A stretch of DNA of 64,000 nt from Lateolabrax maculatus (lineage: Eukaryota; Chordata; Actinopteri; Acropomatiformes; Lateolabracidae): positions 9,735,501 through 9,799,500 of the forward strand of contig CM062213.1 of assembly GCA_031216445.1 (NCBI GenBank). Reading direction: 5' to 3'. The notes under the pieces are model-generated. The model saw nothing but the letters and a program-made list of their open reading frames with translations, was not told where the DNA came from and made no database searches. A program made the translations under genes and the position numbers. Positions 34,638-45,970 of this stretch are shown here, piece by piece (positions within the stretch are counted from its first letter, which is position 1; each line of letters begins with the position of its first letter).

Positions 34638-37600
34638 ATGAAGGTGATTGCTGTCCTTGCACTTTGGGTGACCTTGTTCTACCAGGGATACAGCAGTAAG
34701 ATGTGTTCTGTTCTATCATCACCATAATCTATTATTACAGGTTTATGTCTAATCATATAATACAGCTACAAAGTAGATTTTATGTTGCGGTAACATTAAG
34801 ATGACAGGATCCTGTTGATTCTCAGACTCCTTGGACTCATGTCAGAATCGGTGTGGTTATGGAACAGACAATAGTTTCTCCTGTCAGTGTAACCCGTCAT
34901 GTGAGCGCTACAGAGACTGTTGCTCTGACTACACTGAAATATGTAAAGGTGAGTGACAAAAGCTCTTGTGTCATAACTTATCATTAACACATTGTAGTCT
35001 TCTGTAGATTTTTTAGAAAATGTAATATGTACCTTGCTTCCTATCACAAGTGTTTTTATTTTCCTTCTAGCAGGAGCCACATCTTGTAAAGGCAGATGTG
35101 GTGAGAAATACAACTCTCAGAACGAGTGCCACTGCAACTCCAAGTGCACCCAGTACAAAAACTGCTGCAGCGACTATGCAGACCACTGTGACAGTAAGAC
35201 CAAACCCGTTTCACCTATAGCTGAACCCGTCTAACGTGCCACACAGTATATCACCAATGTTAGTCAGGGAGTTGCTATCTGTTTGTGTTGCTCCCTCCTG
35301 AACAGCTAGTCTACTGACACCTGGACACTTTCACATGGTGGAACTTGAAACTAAACAGCCAGCAGTCAAACACACCAGCCCAGTGGGGCTGCACTGAAAA
35401 ACTCGATTTCTCAGTCAGATGTCTATGAGTTCTTATCAGTTTCACTAAAAAGAGATTATTAAACTATCAATATTTCACAAAAAAAGCAAAGATTAGAGAA
35501 AAGTACAAAAGTGAATACAAATTGTGTATCAGAATTTTTGTTCTACTTTCCTCTCACATTAATCATCTCACGACCCCTCAGATTTATCTTGTGATCCTCT
35601 GGAGGGGCCTGACCCCTAGGTTGGGAACCACTAAATAAAACTACTAAACTGTATGAAGCAGATCAAATTAGCTCCACCTTGACCAGCTACAACAGTAAAA
35701 TGCTACTAATGCACCAGTATTAATAATGTAATTTATTATGTCGATTGTGAAGTGGCTTTATTGTTTGAGAAAATAGTATATATATTATATCAATCACAGG
35801 GGACTTAGCATTGAGTACTTTTATATTGTGGTATCAGTACTTTTACTCAAGTAAAGGATCTGAATACTTCAACCACTATTGGCTTGTAGCCAGCCTCGTA
35901 GTCAAATCTTCTTTCAGGATGTCACCAGCAGGTGTCACTGTTATGCTATACAACATGTTGAAAGCAAGAAAAGGTTTCAGTTACTCTTCTCTCAACATAA
36001 CCTGCTCCTTCCTTCTGCAAAAATACCCAATGGTGAAAGAAGTATTCAGAGCCTTCACTAAAGTAAAAGTACCAATACTGCTATATAAATGTACTCCATT
36101 ACAAGTAAAAGTCTTGCTTTTAAATTTTTTTAAAATGCCATTATCAGTATTATGAAGAAAATGTACTCTGAGTATGAGAAGTAAAAGCATTCATTATGGA
36201 GAATGGCCCCTTTCAGAGTGTTTTATGTTATTATTACTGATGTAAACATTTTAACATTTATAAGCATTTTAATGCTATAGGTGGTCATGGTGGAGGTCAG
36301 TTGAACTATTTTATATGCTGTAGTAATGTTTAATAATACATATATTAGAATATATTATCTCTTCTAATAGTATTTTATATCATATGTATGTACTGATTAT
36401 ATAGTTTGTTTATTACATAAGTAAAATATTAATCTGAAAAGTAATTTATAGCTATAAAATAAATGTAGTCGAGTAAAAAGTACAATAGTACGTGTAAAAA
36501 ATAGCATAAAATAGTAAGTAATTAAGTACAAGTACCTTAACTTACTACCGTTCCACCACTGGTAATATTACACGTGCTACAGAAATGCATACATCAATAT
36601 TATAGGTTAACAACACAAACATGATAAATAAATGATCTGTGTGTGTTTGTGATGTTCTACAGGTGACGGAGGAGGTGGTGGTGGTGTGATCACTGATGCT
36701 GAGATCAGGGCTCTCTCCGAGACGCTTTATGCTCTGGATTCAAACAAGGCTTCAGCCTCAGAGTTGATCATCGACCCTCAGGCTCTGGTGCCCAACTCTC
36801 AGACCAGCTCCCAGTCAGATCTCTCCTCTGAACTGTGAGAAGACAATCTTAGCAGCACAGCTTTTCTCTCATTGGTTTGTCTTCTTCTTTATCTTGACGT
36901 ATTTACCCCTTGTTTTTGTGCTTCCAGCTTGTTCCGATACCTGAATGAGGAGATTCTGTTCTCCAGACCCACCTACGCTGCTCTCCTGGCTGTGCTGGAC
37001 AACTACCATAGGAGGACTGGACAGGCAGAGGACTTCAGTGCTCAACAAGTGGCTGAGCAGGAAACTTTCCTCAGGGAGACCATGTCCAACACTGAGCTGG
37101 GCAGAGAGCTGTTTGCTTTCCTCTACACTAAGGGTAACTCGGTCTATGTGTTATACACAGGATTTCAAAGTCTGACACTGTGACACTGTGATTTCTAAGC
37201 AGATTTATGGATGTTTATTCCCAATGGACATAACAGCTAATGATAAGTCGCACTGAATATAAAAACATTTCTATCATGTCTGTTTGTTCAGATTCAACTT
37301 AGTTATTACTTTTTGGCCCAAATTTCGGCAATCAGGCACCAAGGGTTGTAAAGTACCATAATTGACATGTCTTCTGTATTTTAAGGCATCTATGCATCAG
37401 AGGAGGAGTTCATTCAGGACCTGAAGATGATGTGGTTTGGTCTGTACTCCCGCAACAACAAGGTGATGGACTCCAGCGGCTTTGAGCACATCTTTGCAGG
37501 TTCGGACAGATCAGATTTCTTTCAAACACCACAGATGTTCGAAAATCTTTTTTTTTTTGTGATTATTAACAAACACACTCTGTAATAGGAGAGGTCAAGG

Positions 37601-38129
37601 GAGGAAAGGTATCTGGTTTCCACAACTGGATTCAGTTTTATCTTCTTGAGAAAAGAGGACAGCTGAACTACTACAGCCACAGCTCCAATGGGCCTGTAAG
37701 CATCCACCACACAGGCCTCTAACATGGTGATTTATTCTGTGAGATGTATCACACCTCCGATTTTTTTATTTCTTCTTCTTAGTGGACTACCTACCCTGAT
37801 GTCTTGGGGATGCAATTCATGTGGGATGGCTACTTCAAGCAGGTCGGCTCTGCAGTCATTGGCTGCAGCCCTGAATTTGACTTTGCCTTATACAGTCTCT
37901 GCTACATCACTCGCCCTGGAAAACAGTAAGTATACCTAAATGTCCTGTGATGTTACCTTGCATGTGAATCTTTTCTGATTTAGATCTTTTATTGTCCCTC
38001 ATCCGCAGGTGTCGCCTGAGCCTGGGTGGAAAGGAGCTCATCATCCAAACTTACACCTGGGATAATTCTTTCTATGGTAACGGGAAGAAGTTCATCGGCT
38101 CTGCCTTCCCTGCAACCCCGAGGAACTGA
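34638..38129 (+). CDS. endou: Secreted poly(U)-specific endoribonuclease with two somatomedin-B domains (EndoU family)
   Basis: The family cleaves RNA at uridylates in a metal-dependent way; vertebrate members with somatomedin-B domains (PP11/ENDOU) are secretory. Nine coding exons: 34638-34695, 34826-34948, 35071(or 35074)-35193, 36663-36834, 36928-37133, 37386-37499, 37589-37695, 37783-37925, 38009-38129. They total 1167 nt, giving 388 residues (387 with the downstream exon-3 acceptor). Residues 1-18 form a signal peptide. Two eight-cysteine somatomedin-B domains (about 24-60 and 65-101) come one per exon, followed by a six-glycine linker. The EndoU domain runs from about 110 to the end. 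Likely catalytic residues are E261/H262 (SGFEHIF) and H277 (SGFHNW), with K320 (DGYFK) a probable lysine partner. The YGNGKKFI C-terminal motif is present. Which fish EndoU paralogue this is remains open. Confidence 0.93.
35568..35632 (+). repeat. Teleost repeat fragment ('...aggttgggaaccact')
   Basis: The stretch 'gaggggcctgacccctaggttgggaaccacta' is a familiar teleost repeat end. It abuts the repeat copy at 35634 directly. Confidence 0.5.
35634..35878 (+). mobile_element. CAGTGGTGG-family repeat, 5'-truncated copy in an EndoU intron
   Basis: Contains 'attagctccaccttgaccagctacaac' and 'cagtacttttactcaagtaaaggatctgaatacttc', ending near 'ccactatt'. The 5' half is missing. Confidence 0.6.
36028..36562 (-). 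mobile_element. CAGTGGTGG-family repeat, near full-length copy in an EndoU intron
   Basis: Reverse orientation, from 'tggtgaaagaagtattcag' to TTCCACCACTG at 36551-36561. It retains 'agtaaaagtac', 'aatggcccctttcagag' and 'gagtaaaaagtacaat' blocks. Together with the copy at 35634 it forms most of the EndoU intron 3. Confidence 0.65.
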
Positions 38130-38295
38130 AGCTGTCATCTCCTAAACAATAAGCAACTCACGGAATAGTCTGCTTATGTTTCATTAGACTAAAAGCGTTT
38201 TGAAAAATAATATTCCTTTATTCAGTTTAAAAGTTAAAAATTATGAGGTGATGTGAGTGTATCACAGCAGCATATTTTTATTCCTAAAATGTTTC

Positions 38296-38301
38296 AATAA
38301 A
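38296..38301 (+). terminator. endou: Poly(A) signal of the EndoU gene
   Basis: AATAAA lies 167 bases after the TGA stop, in an AT-rich 3'UTR. Confidence 0.7.
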
Positions 38302-38788
38302 GCAAATGCGTAAAAATCTGAAAAAAGAAGATATCTGCTTGTATCGCTTGTTTTCACAAGTGGCCCACTCTAACTCATGGTTATCCACTTGCTTAAATAA
38401 AACAGCAAACCAGACAGTGGATTAATCTGCGGTGTAACCCTTCTGAGCTGTTTTACAGACCAAGACAATGTGGTACTCTCCCAGGGGCACGATCAAACTG
38501 TGCCTAATGGGGCAAAAAATGGGCGTTTACACACCCTGAGCGGGCACAATACTAACACCAACCCTTCAGTAGTAAGAGCATGTGTGCATCTGACACAATT
38601 GCTTATTGTCTTATAAAACAGCAAAACAAAACAACTAAATGCAGTCTTTTGCAGTTTGAACTATAGAAACAAAAAGACATTAACAGATCCTGTTCTGCTT
38701 GACCTGCTTCAAACAGTAGCCACCAGCTAAACCTGTTCTTATCAGCTGTCCATAAATCTGTGTGTCTAACTCCCCAGTGTGGGGTTAA

Positions 38789-38818
38789 GTGTGTGTGTGT
38801 GTGTGTGTATGTGTGTGT
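38789..38818. repeat. (TG)n microsatellite
   Basis: TG dinucleotide tract with a single TA interruption. Confidence 0.9.
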
Positions 38819-39299
38819 CCAGCTGGGATGGGGGTTGATTTTACTCTTTCACTCATCTAGGGTGACTAACAGGATAAATTGTGGTCTGCTGACAGAACAG
38901 GGAGACACACTTGCAGCCCTGTTTGAAGAAAGTATTACAGGAGATGGATCTGCCACTGATCCCATTGTCCACCAGTCTGTGTGCATTCATGCAAACCAAG
39001 GGCACAAGACTAGTCAGTTCACAGGAAAACTGTGGCCTTCAGCGATTCATCTGATTTGGGCCTCACATGCAGCCAGTGTGTTGCAGCAACATGACAATAA
39101 AGTTGGCCCAGGGAAGAATTTCTTTTTGCTATTTGTCAGACCATATTGCATTTTCTGAGCTGGTGACTCTAGAAATTAGAAGAGTAAATCTTCTCTCTTT
39201 TCACACTGGCCTCTTTTTAAAGCCCCAGTGGAATCAAATTAAATCACAGTGGTGCAAATAAAAGAAAAAAAAGATTCAATTGTTTCTTTTGTCACTCAC

Positions 39300-39560
39300 A
39301 CAACTTCATAATCGAATTATAGCTGGCCACCCGCCAGCGTGTCCTCGCATCTCCCCCAAATGGGCTCCTCCTGGCAGATCTCGTGAGCCACCTGACTTTT
39401 GTTTTGTAATTATATTATCCCGCTCTCCCTTTAGCGTGTTGTGGCTAATGGCTGCGCGGGCTAGCCCAGCTGCACATGCAGAAACAAAGCTGCTTATGGG
39501 GCCAGACAATGGACCCGTGGAAAAGGGACGCCTGAAGGCGGTCAGCCAATGAGCACGCAC
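39300..39560. promoter_or_regulatory. Candidate enhancer upstream of neurod4
   Basis: Repeat-free block of balanced composition with TAATCGAATTA and TAATTATATTA homeodomain-type cores, a CACCTG E-box and a CCAAATGG motif. It stands out from flanking AT-rich, repeat-rich DNA, as conserved developmental enhancers usually do. Conservation was not tested. Confidence 0.3.
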
Positions 39561-41591
39561 AACAGGGGGCCAACAGAGGGTTTAGGGAAGGGTTAAGGGG
39601 GTTTAGGGGTTCAGGCAGAGGGGGGTGACTATTTTACCCAGTCGTGGGGTCCATCAATGCGATGGTTAGTAGGAGGACACATGGTCAACATCACCCCTGA
39701 CTCCCCAGGGTCGGTGCTGGGCTGGAGGGAGGTTCAAGTTTGGCTTAGATGCCGGCCATTTCTAAAGTTGATGGGGAACCATGAAATACAGAGCAACGTT
39801 CATTCTGAGTTTTTTGTATGCTTTCCGAACAATTTGATGACCGTATTGTCATTGCTGTTACCAGTGGTATACATTTTGAAGTGGATACAGACAAATGCAG
39901 AGCGAGAGATACGATCTTGGTCCGTTTAAGTGAACTTTTAATAGTAACGCTGCAGTAAAAGTATATCCAAGGCTGCTGATAATTGTAGGAAGGAAAAAGA
40001 CTTGGATTGCTGCTCACGCAGTGTATCCATTCTCTTAAGCATGAACACACACAAACAAACATACACACTAACATGCACATACTCCTCATGCTGTGGTGTC
40101 AGCATCTCTCGGAGGACTTCCAGTATGACAGATGGACAAAACCCACTTTCCCCCACTGTCACACACAGAAACTCTAGGGATTCAGAGGAAGGTCATATTT
40201 GTGTGTGTACTGGAGTGAAGTTTTATCTGTCCTTCATATTTTCATTATAATAAACTACATTTCCATCCCAAAAACACACCTATAAAAAGGTGCGAGAGGC
40301 AGTGTCCTCTGAGCAATGTGAACATGCTGAGTGAGCTGATCAGCCAGTGGAGAATAGATGAGCATCTGAGCCACAGACTGTTAGAATAAGAGATATGTTT
40401 AAGAGACGACCATCTGCAGCAGGACTTCATCATGTGCGGTCAGCACTGAGGGACCTGGGGACATTATGGCATACATACAGTATTACACTTGAGCACCACT
40501 TGTGGAACATGAAGACTGGATGATATACAGTATGTGGGTCAAACTGAAAATAAAAACGATAAAGGAGCAAAAAAAAAAAGAGCAGTTCTGTCATGACAGA
40601 CGTTGTATTTAGCAAGATGGGACGCAACTCATACCCCTGACACAAAATAAAACACTAATTCTAATTTAGTTTAGTATCATAAAGTGCGTGCAATGGGGAC
40701 ACACGGCCTCAGCTATCATATTCCCCTGCTAGTTCCACTCTGGGGATGGCCCGACTCTGCTATTCCCATTCCAGGCTGCAGGTGTGGAATAGGAAAGGCA
40801 GAGACCCAGGGGGAGGAGCAGTGGGGAAGGTGGTCGGCATGGGAATGAACGGGGAATGAGGAGCACATAGTTTGGGTGTGCAGATTATCTTGTAACCCAA
40901 CTCCGGCCTCTCTGTTAGAGCATGTGGTGCTCTGTTTCTAAATCTTGCATATTCTCTGCCTCTCTGTTCCCTGATCACTGATGATGAGCGTCAACAAAAT
41001 ATCCTGTTGTTGTTTACTTCTCTGTCGCATGACATTAGTGTGGTTCAGGGACATATTGTGACCATTTATTTGCGGTATACTCACCTGGAATAAAACAAGA
41101 TGGGATCATTCTTATAATGTGACCAAACACATGTTTCATGGTGATAATACTATAATCTTTTATAATTTACTATTTAATTTATCCGTACAAATTTGAATTG
41201 CCCTGTGTATACACCTAATCAACTATTTGAATTAAGTTTTGTTATTTTATCTATCATTATATCTATTTTATGAATCACAGTTGAACTGTCATACCAGCAA
41301 TAAACTAAGAATAAATGTAAATTTTTCAATAGCTGAATGAGTGTTTTGGCATCCTTCCTGAAAGTTACAGTCAAAAGCCAATCCACACCAAAAACAATTC
41401 ACAATCCTTTCCTGGTCAGTGCAAAGCCTGAATGTTTAGTTTGTCATTTATTCGCATGTGTTGCAGTTGATCATTTCAACAACAAATGCAAGGTCTGATT
41501 TGATGATCAAGCCTCGAAAACCTTTTTGAAAATTACTTAAAAGGGAAGTTTGCTATAATGATGATACAGCTACTGGCATATTGAAAAATAC

Positions 41592-42571
41592 CAGTGGTGG
41601 AATGTGACAAAGTACATTTACTTAATTTGAAGGTACTTGCATCCACCCACATACACATTGAAGTCTGTCGACATGTCTTGGGGAGTACTACTGCATATGT
41701 GAAAAAAAGTTGTATAAAGTCTTTTGTGGCTCCAGAGGGAGCTGCCTGAGGTCTGATAAATTGCCTCAAGTGATGTCACTTGAGTCAACATTGGGTGGGT
41801 CGGAAGACTCCAAGTTTGTCAATGAAAACAATCTGGGGGTGTGGAGTTAGAAAGACCTGAGGTTACCAGACCTCTGGAGCCTGCTCCTCATCTCTGCTTC
41901 AGCCTTGAGTCTTGAGATTACATTAGCTAACTTAACATCCCCGAATGTCCGACTGAGCTGTCTGCAGTCGAGTTGCATTGTGGGTAATATAGGCACCACA
42001 TGGACATAGAAAAAGAATGTGTAGAATAAAAAAAGATGATATCTCTGGTACTTTTTTAACTGTCCATTGTGAGTTGGAAAATGTTCTTTTTTAACTTGAT
42101 TATTTACATTTGATGCTCTACATTTCAGAAGGAAATATCATACTATTTACTCCTTTATATTTGGCAGCTATAGTGAAAAACCTTGAACCAAAAATCTGGA
42201 TAGCATCACTCCGAATAACCATTTTTGGTTATTTTTCTGTTACTTTGCAGATTCAAATCTTCAAATCTTAAGATGAGTATATTAAATATTATGTAACAGT
42301 ATATAAAGCTGTAAAAATTTGCTCCACCTCAATCAACTGCAACTTTTTAAATGCTACTTGTATGTTGATGCATCAATAATATCAATAACCATATAGGCTA
42401 ATCCATAAAAACATACCAGTATGAATTGATTGAATTAGCGAGTTTCGATGCTTGATAGTGTTTTCGCTTCAGTAACATTTTGAATGCAAAGCTCCAACTT
42501 GCGATAAAGTATATCATGTGGTATTTCAATCTTTATTTATGTAAAGGACGTGGGTGCTTCCTCCACCACCA
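41592..42571 (+). mobile_element. Non-autonomous DNA-transposon-like repeat, full-length but interrupted
   Basis: It starts CAGTGGTGGAATGTGACAAA and ends near CCTCCACCACCAG, so the ends are near-perfect inverted repeats. Internal landmarks are 'aagtacatttactt', 'ctacatttcag', 'gttactttgcagattcaa', 'tgctccacctcaatcaactgcaa' and 'gatgcatcaataat'. About 400 bases from roughly 41641 do not belong to the family and look inserted. No transposase frame is present. The CAGTGG-type end suggests a hAT-like non-autonomous element, but the class is an inference. Confidence 0.6.
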
Positions 42572-42962
42572 GAACATCCAGTGTGGGTTATGTAGAAGGC
42601 AGGGACCTACATACTGCAGAGAGAGGAGGCCATCCAATGAGTCCCAGAGACACTCCTGATGCTCTGACTGCACTCCTCATCTGACCAAACTTACCCCGTC
42701 TGGTCAGTGCCGCCTCTCGGGTGAAACCAACTCGTTCAGCAGCCTGTTGGAGGGATGGGATGGCTGTAAAAAAAAAAAAAAAAAAGGCGATCGAGCAAAC
42801 ACCTGCTCACACGCAACTTGGAGCTGTCACATACAGTTAGGATCAGGCGACTGAGCGCGTCTCTGCTCCGCTCAATGCCAACGCGCGGAGCAACAAAGGC
42901 CCGGGCCTCTCCTGTTTGTCTGGACTGTTTCACTGAGCCCGTGTGCACATCTCCCTGACCCT

Positions 42963-42963
<1 letters not shown>

Positions 42964-43005
<42 letters not shown>
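42964..43005. repeat. (CA)n microsatellite at the neurod4 promoter
   Basis: About 21 CA units, roughly 140 bases before the inferred neurod4 transcription start. Confidence 0.95.
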
Positions 43006-43007
<2 letters not shown>

Positions 43008-43061
43008 CTCGAGCCACGGGCCGGCCACGCGCGAGCTGGAGCGCGTCAGCGGATATCGGTC

Positions 43062-43099
43062 GGGAGGAGGAGGAGGAGGAGGATGAGGAGGAGGAGGAG
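43062..43099. repeat. GAG/GGA trinucleotide repeat
   Basis: Purine-only GGA tract with one GAT interruption, directly before the neurod4 5' exon. Confidence 0.85.
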
Positions 43100-43113
43100 C
43101 TTCATCGCGGAGG

Positions 43114-43270
43114 TTAAAACCCCGGAGCCCCCGCGGAGCGACCCACCCACGCTGAGGCTCTGGAGGAGCGGAACTTCAGTGCTGCTTGACGGAGACACCG
43201 ACACCGTGATCCGCGGAGAAAAAGAAACTCATCATCAGAGTCGCTGAGGAGGTCCCGGGACACACCACGG
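43114..43270 (+). promoter_or_regulatory. neurod4: Core promoter and non-coding first exon of neurod4
   Basis: A TATA-like TTAAAA at 43114-43119 is followed by GC-rich sequence and ends at a good donor (ACGG|GTATGT, boundary 43270/43271). The only matching acceptor before the neurod4 start is TTGTTTCTAG at 44956-44965. A non-coding exon 1 joined to a single coding exon is the usual NeuroD gene layout. The transcription start is an estimate. Confidence 0.6.
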
Positions 43271-43331
43271 GTATGTTTCAACAAGGGTTTAAAAAGTGAT
43301 GTGTGTGGCCTGAAGGAGTTGATGGGACTGA

Positions 43332-43333
<2 letters not shown>

Positions 43334-43361
<28 letters not shown>
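43334..43361. repeat. (GT)n microsatellite in the neurod4 intron
   Basis: About 14 uninterrupted GT units shortly after the donor site. Confidence 0.95.
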
Positions 43362-43362
<1 letters not shown>

Positions 43363-44099
43363 TCATCAGGATAAACAGTTTATATATTTTACATTTTAGT
43401 CCAAATCAGTCGTTATTTATTTTCTAATTTCAGCTTCTTAGCTTTGGACTCCAACTGAAACACCTTAAGCCAACAGTAAAAGTTATATATCAAATGGAAA
43501 GATCTGTAGCCTATAGAAGGCTTATTTTTTAAAGTGCGCTTCAGTCGATATTTAGCAAATAGGCCTATCTGCTCAGGCGCGCAATTTGTGGACGAGACTT
43601 TAGTTTGGAAATGTCTGATTTCAGTTCAGTCTGTGTCGTCTGTCACTGATCTGGGGATGTCGATCTTTCATTTAATCCCATGGTCGTCGCTTCATCCACG
43701 CAGCAAATCCTGCGATGCCCCAGATTGAAAGTCCTGTCGGTGACTTTATCTCGCCGGGGCATTACCGGTTCACAAATTGACCGGGATTACCCCGAGCAAA
43801 GAGGAGAGAGGGGGAGAGAAGGAATAAAAATAGATGATGCCTGTATGGAAATTCAAATAGTCAAGCCCTTACCACAAAGGTTCTAGATTATTTAAAAAAA
43901 GAAAATGTTTGCACCGACACCTGCGGCTGAGCAGCGCTCCGCAGGAGGGAACTGTCCGGTGCTGAAAGCGCCGGGCCGAGTCACAGTTTACTAAAGAGAA
44001 ATAGTTGGTTATTGGTTATTATTGGTGAACGGAAAAGTATACTCACTGGTTCCAGGTGACATCATTTTCAGGGCCACGGCATAGCTTTGATCAGAAACC

Positions 44100-44568
44100 A
44101 AAAATAAGGACTCAAAATATTCTTATTATTTTCAGTTTAATTAGTAAGTAAAATACCACCATGTAAAATTGCTCCACAAGTAAAAGTTTTACATTCAAAT
44201 ATTTACTGAGGTAAAAGTGCAGAAGATTTAGCAACAACCTAAAGTGTCAAAAGTAGAAGTACTAATTGGGCAGAATACCCCATTTTTACAATTATTATAT
44301 TCGATTATTATTACTGATTACTGACCTTGACATGGATGCAATATTTTATTGCATATTTATTTTGTTGTTTCTGGGTGCATATTTTGTAAACTCACCAATT
44401 ACTATGTAAAATATTATTGCTAAGTAACTAGTACAGGAGTAAAAAACTAAATATTTTCCTCTGATAAGTAGTGTAGTAGCATAAAATAAAAATTATAAAG
44501 TTGAGTACAAATACTTCGAAATTGTGCTTGAGTTCAGTACTTGATTAAATAGTAACTTTTCACCACTG
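44100..44568 (-). mobile_element. CAGTGGTGG-family repeat in the neurod4 intron
   Basis: Reverse orientation, ending TTCACCACTG at about 44559-44568. It shares 'cacaagtaaaagt', 'gtagaagtactaattgggcagaat' and 'gagtacaaatacttcgaa' blocks. Confidence 0.6.
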
Positions 44569-44971
44569 CCATCCTTCAGCCATGGTTTTAAGTGTATTCA
44601 TTTTTGAAGTTTTTGTTTGCAATGAAACCTGCATAATGCTGATGTTCTATGGCAAGAAGTTGCCAATTACTCATTTAGAGTATAATAATACAATAAAGAA
44701 TTTGCCCCTTACTAAGACTGTGCTATGGGGGTTTCCACAACACTGTGAAACCAAGTTGAGCTCTAGTGAGATAAATTATATTATTCATAATGTCCCCAGC
44801 AATAACAAAATACATAAATTACATAACATAACAGTAAAGACAGAATACCAATATAAAGGATTTTCTCTATTGATAAAAGCACTGAATGCACATACAGTAA
44901 TACTGATTCTAAACCTGTCTGGACCACAGCACATGTGTTTGACAGATGTGTTTTCTTGTTTCTAGATTACC

Positions 44972-45970
44972 ATGATGATTAAGCCGTATGTGAGACAAGG
45001 CGAGGGAGAGGAGGTCGTCAGCCCTCTGCAGTGGATGGATGGAGACATGAGCTCACCTGATGGAGATGCATCAGTCTCATCACACGGCTACAGAGCAGAT
45101 GGAGTGAACCAACAGGGCAGAGAGATGGGGAGTGAGGACGCAGAGGAAGATGAGGATGATGAGGAGGAAGCACAGGAGGATGAAAACGAGTCCAAACGAC
45201 GAGGGCCCAAGAAAAAGCGCATGACCAAGGCCCGGCAGGAGCGATTCCGTGCGAGGCGCGTCAAGGCTAACGCCAGGGAGCGCTCGCGCATGCACGGTCT
45301 GAATGATGCACTGGAGAACCTGCGGACCATCATGCCCTGTCACTCCAAAACACAGAAACTGTCCAAGATTGAGACGTTACGGTTGGCCCGCAACTACATC
45401 TGCGCCCTGTCCGAGGCCCTGGAGGGCGGCCTTTCCACAGAGAGCAGGGCTTTCATGGAGACGCTGTGTAAGGGCCTCTCACAGCCCACCTCCAACCTGG
45501 TGGCTGGCTGCGTGCAGCTGGGACAATCTCCTGGCGGTGGGATGAGGCCCGAGGACAGACACAGAGTTCGGGCAGCGCCCACTCCTCTCGGTGGCATGGT
45601 GAGCTACTCCTCTCCAGGCCTGCCCAGTCCGCCTTACGGCACATTTGACTCTGCTCACCTGCTTCACCTGAGGGCGATGAAAGGAGGCGTGTACGAGAAT
45701 CACTCGCCAAATGAGTATAACGCTGGCGGCGTGGGGACGCCCCCATACGACGGCCCCCCTACACCACCTCTGAGCATCAGCAGCAACCTAGTGCCCAAAC
45801 AGGAGCCTTCACCCCACTACCCACCGACACACCACTACTCTCCCTCCCCTGTGGACCAGGGCCTGTATCAGACTCAGACCGGCTATGACGTACACTTAGA
45901 GGGGCCATATGAGTCCTACCATCCACCGCACATGCCCCCCCGACAGATAACCTCCGTCTACAGAGACTAA
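44972..45970 (+). CDS. neurod4: NeuroD4 (Ath3/NeuroM), neural bHLH transcription factor
   Basis: A single-exon coding sequence of 332 residues. The factor heterodimerises with E-proteins, binds CANNTG E-boxes in the nucleus, and promotes neuronal differentiation in retina, hindbrain and placode-derived lineages. An acidic N-terminus with an uninterrupted Glu/Asp run (about 54-71) precedes the nuclear-localisation-like KRRGPKKKRMTK (75-86) and the bHLH (about 95-152: NARERSRMHGLNDALENLR basic/helix 1, LSKIETLRLARNYI helix 2). The Neuro_bHLH region follows, with the signature LCKGLSQPTSNLVAGC and later LPSPPYG and TPPLSISSN. The MMIKPYVRQGEG start and SSLQWMD-like stretch resemble fish NeuroD4 rather than NeuroD1, 2 or 6. 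Two ATGs are adjacent; I take the first. The exon begins at 44966, six bases upstream. Confidence 0.95.
   Translation: MMIKPYVRQGEGEEVVSPLQWMDGDMSSPDGDASVSSHGYRADGVNQQGREMGSEDAEEDEDDEEEAQEDENESKRRGPKKKRMTKARQERFRARRVKANARERSRMHGLNDALENLRTIMPCHSKTQKLSKIETLRLARNYICALSEALEGGLSTESRAFMETLCKGLSQPTSNLVAGCVQLGQSPGGGMRPEDRHRVRAAPTPLGGMVSYSSPGLPSPPYGTFDSAHLLHLRAMKGGVYENHSPNEYNAGGVGTPPYDGPPTPPLSISSNLVPKQEPSPHYPPTHHYSPSPVDQGLYQTQTGYDVHLEGPYESYHPPHMPPRQITSVYRD

Larger units (their letters stand above)
38302..43060. other. Intergenic region upstream of neurod4
   Basis: No recognisable coding exon. It holds a TG microsatellite (38789-38818), a GC-richer block with E-boxes (39300-39560), a G-run cluster (39578-39609) and a transposon-like repeat interrupted by other sequence (41592-42571). 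Open frames show no protein similarity that I recognise. Confidence 0.6.
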
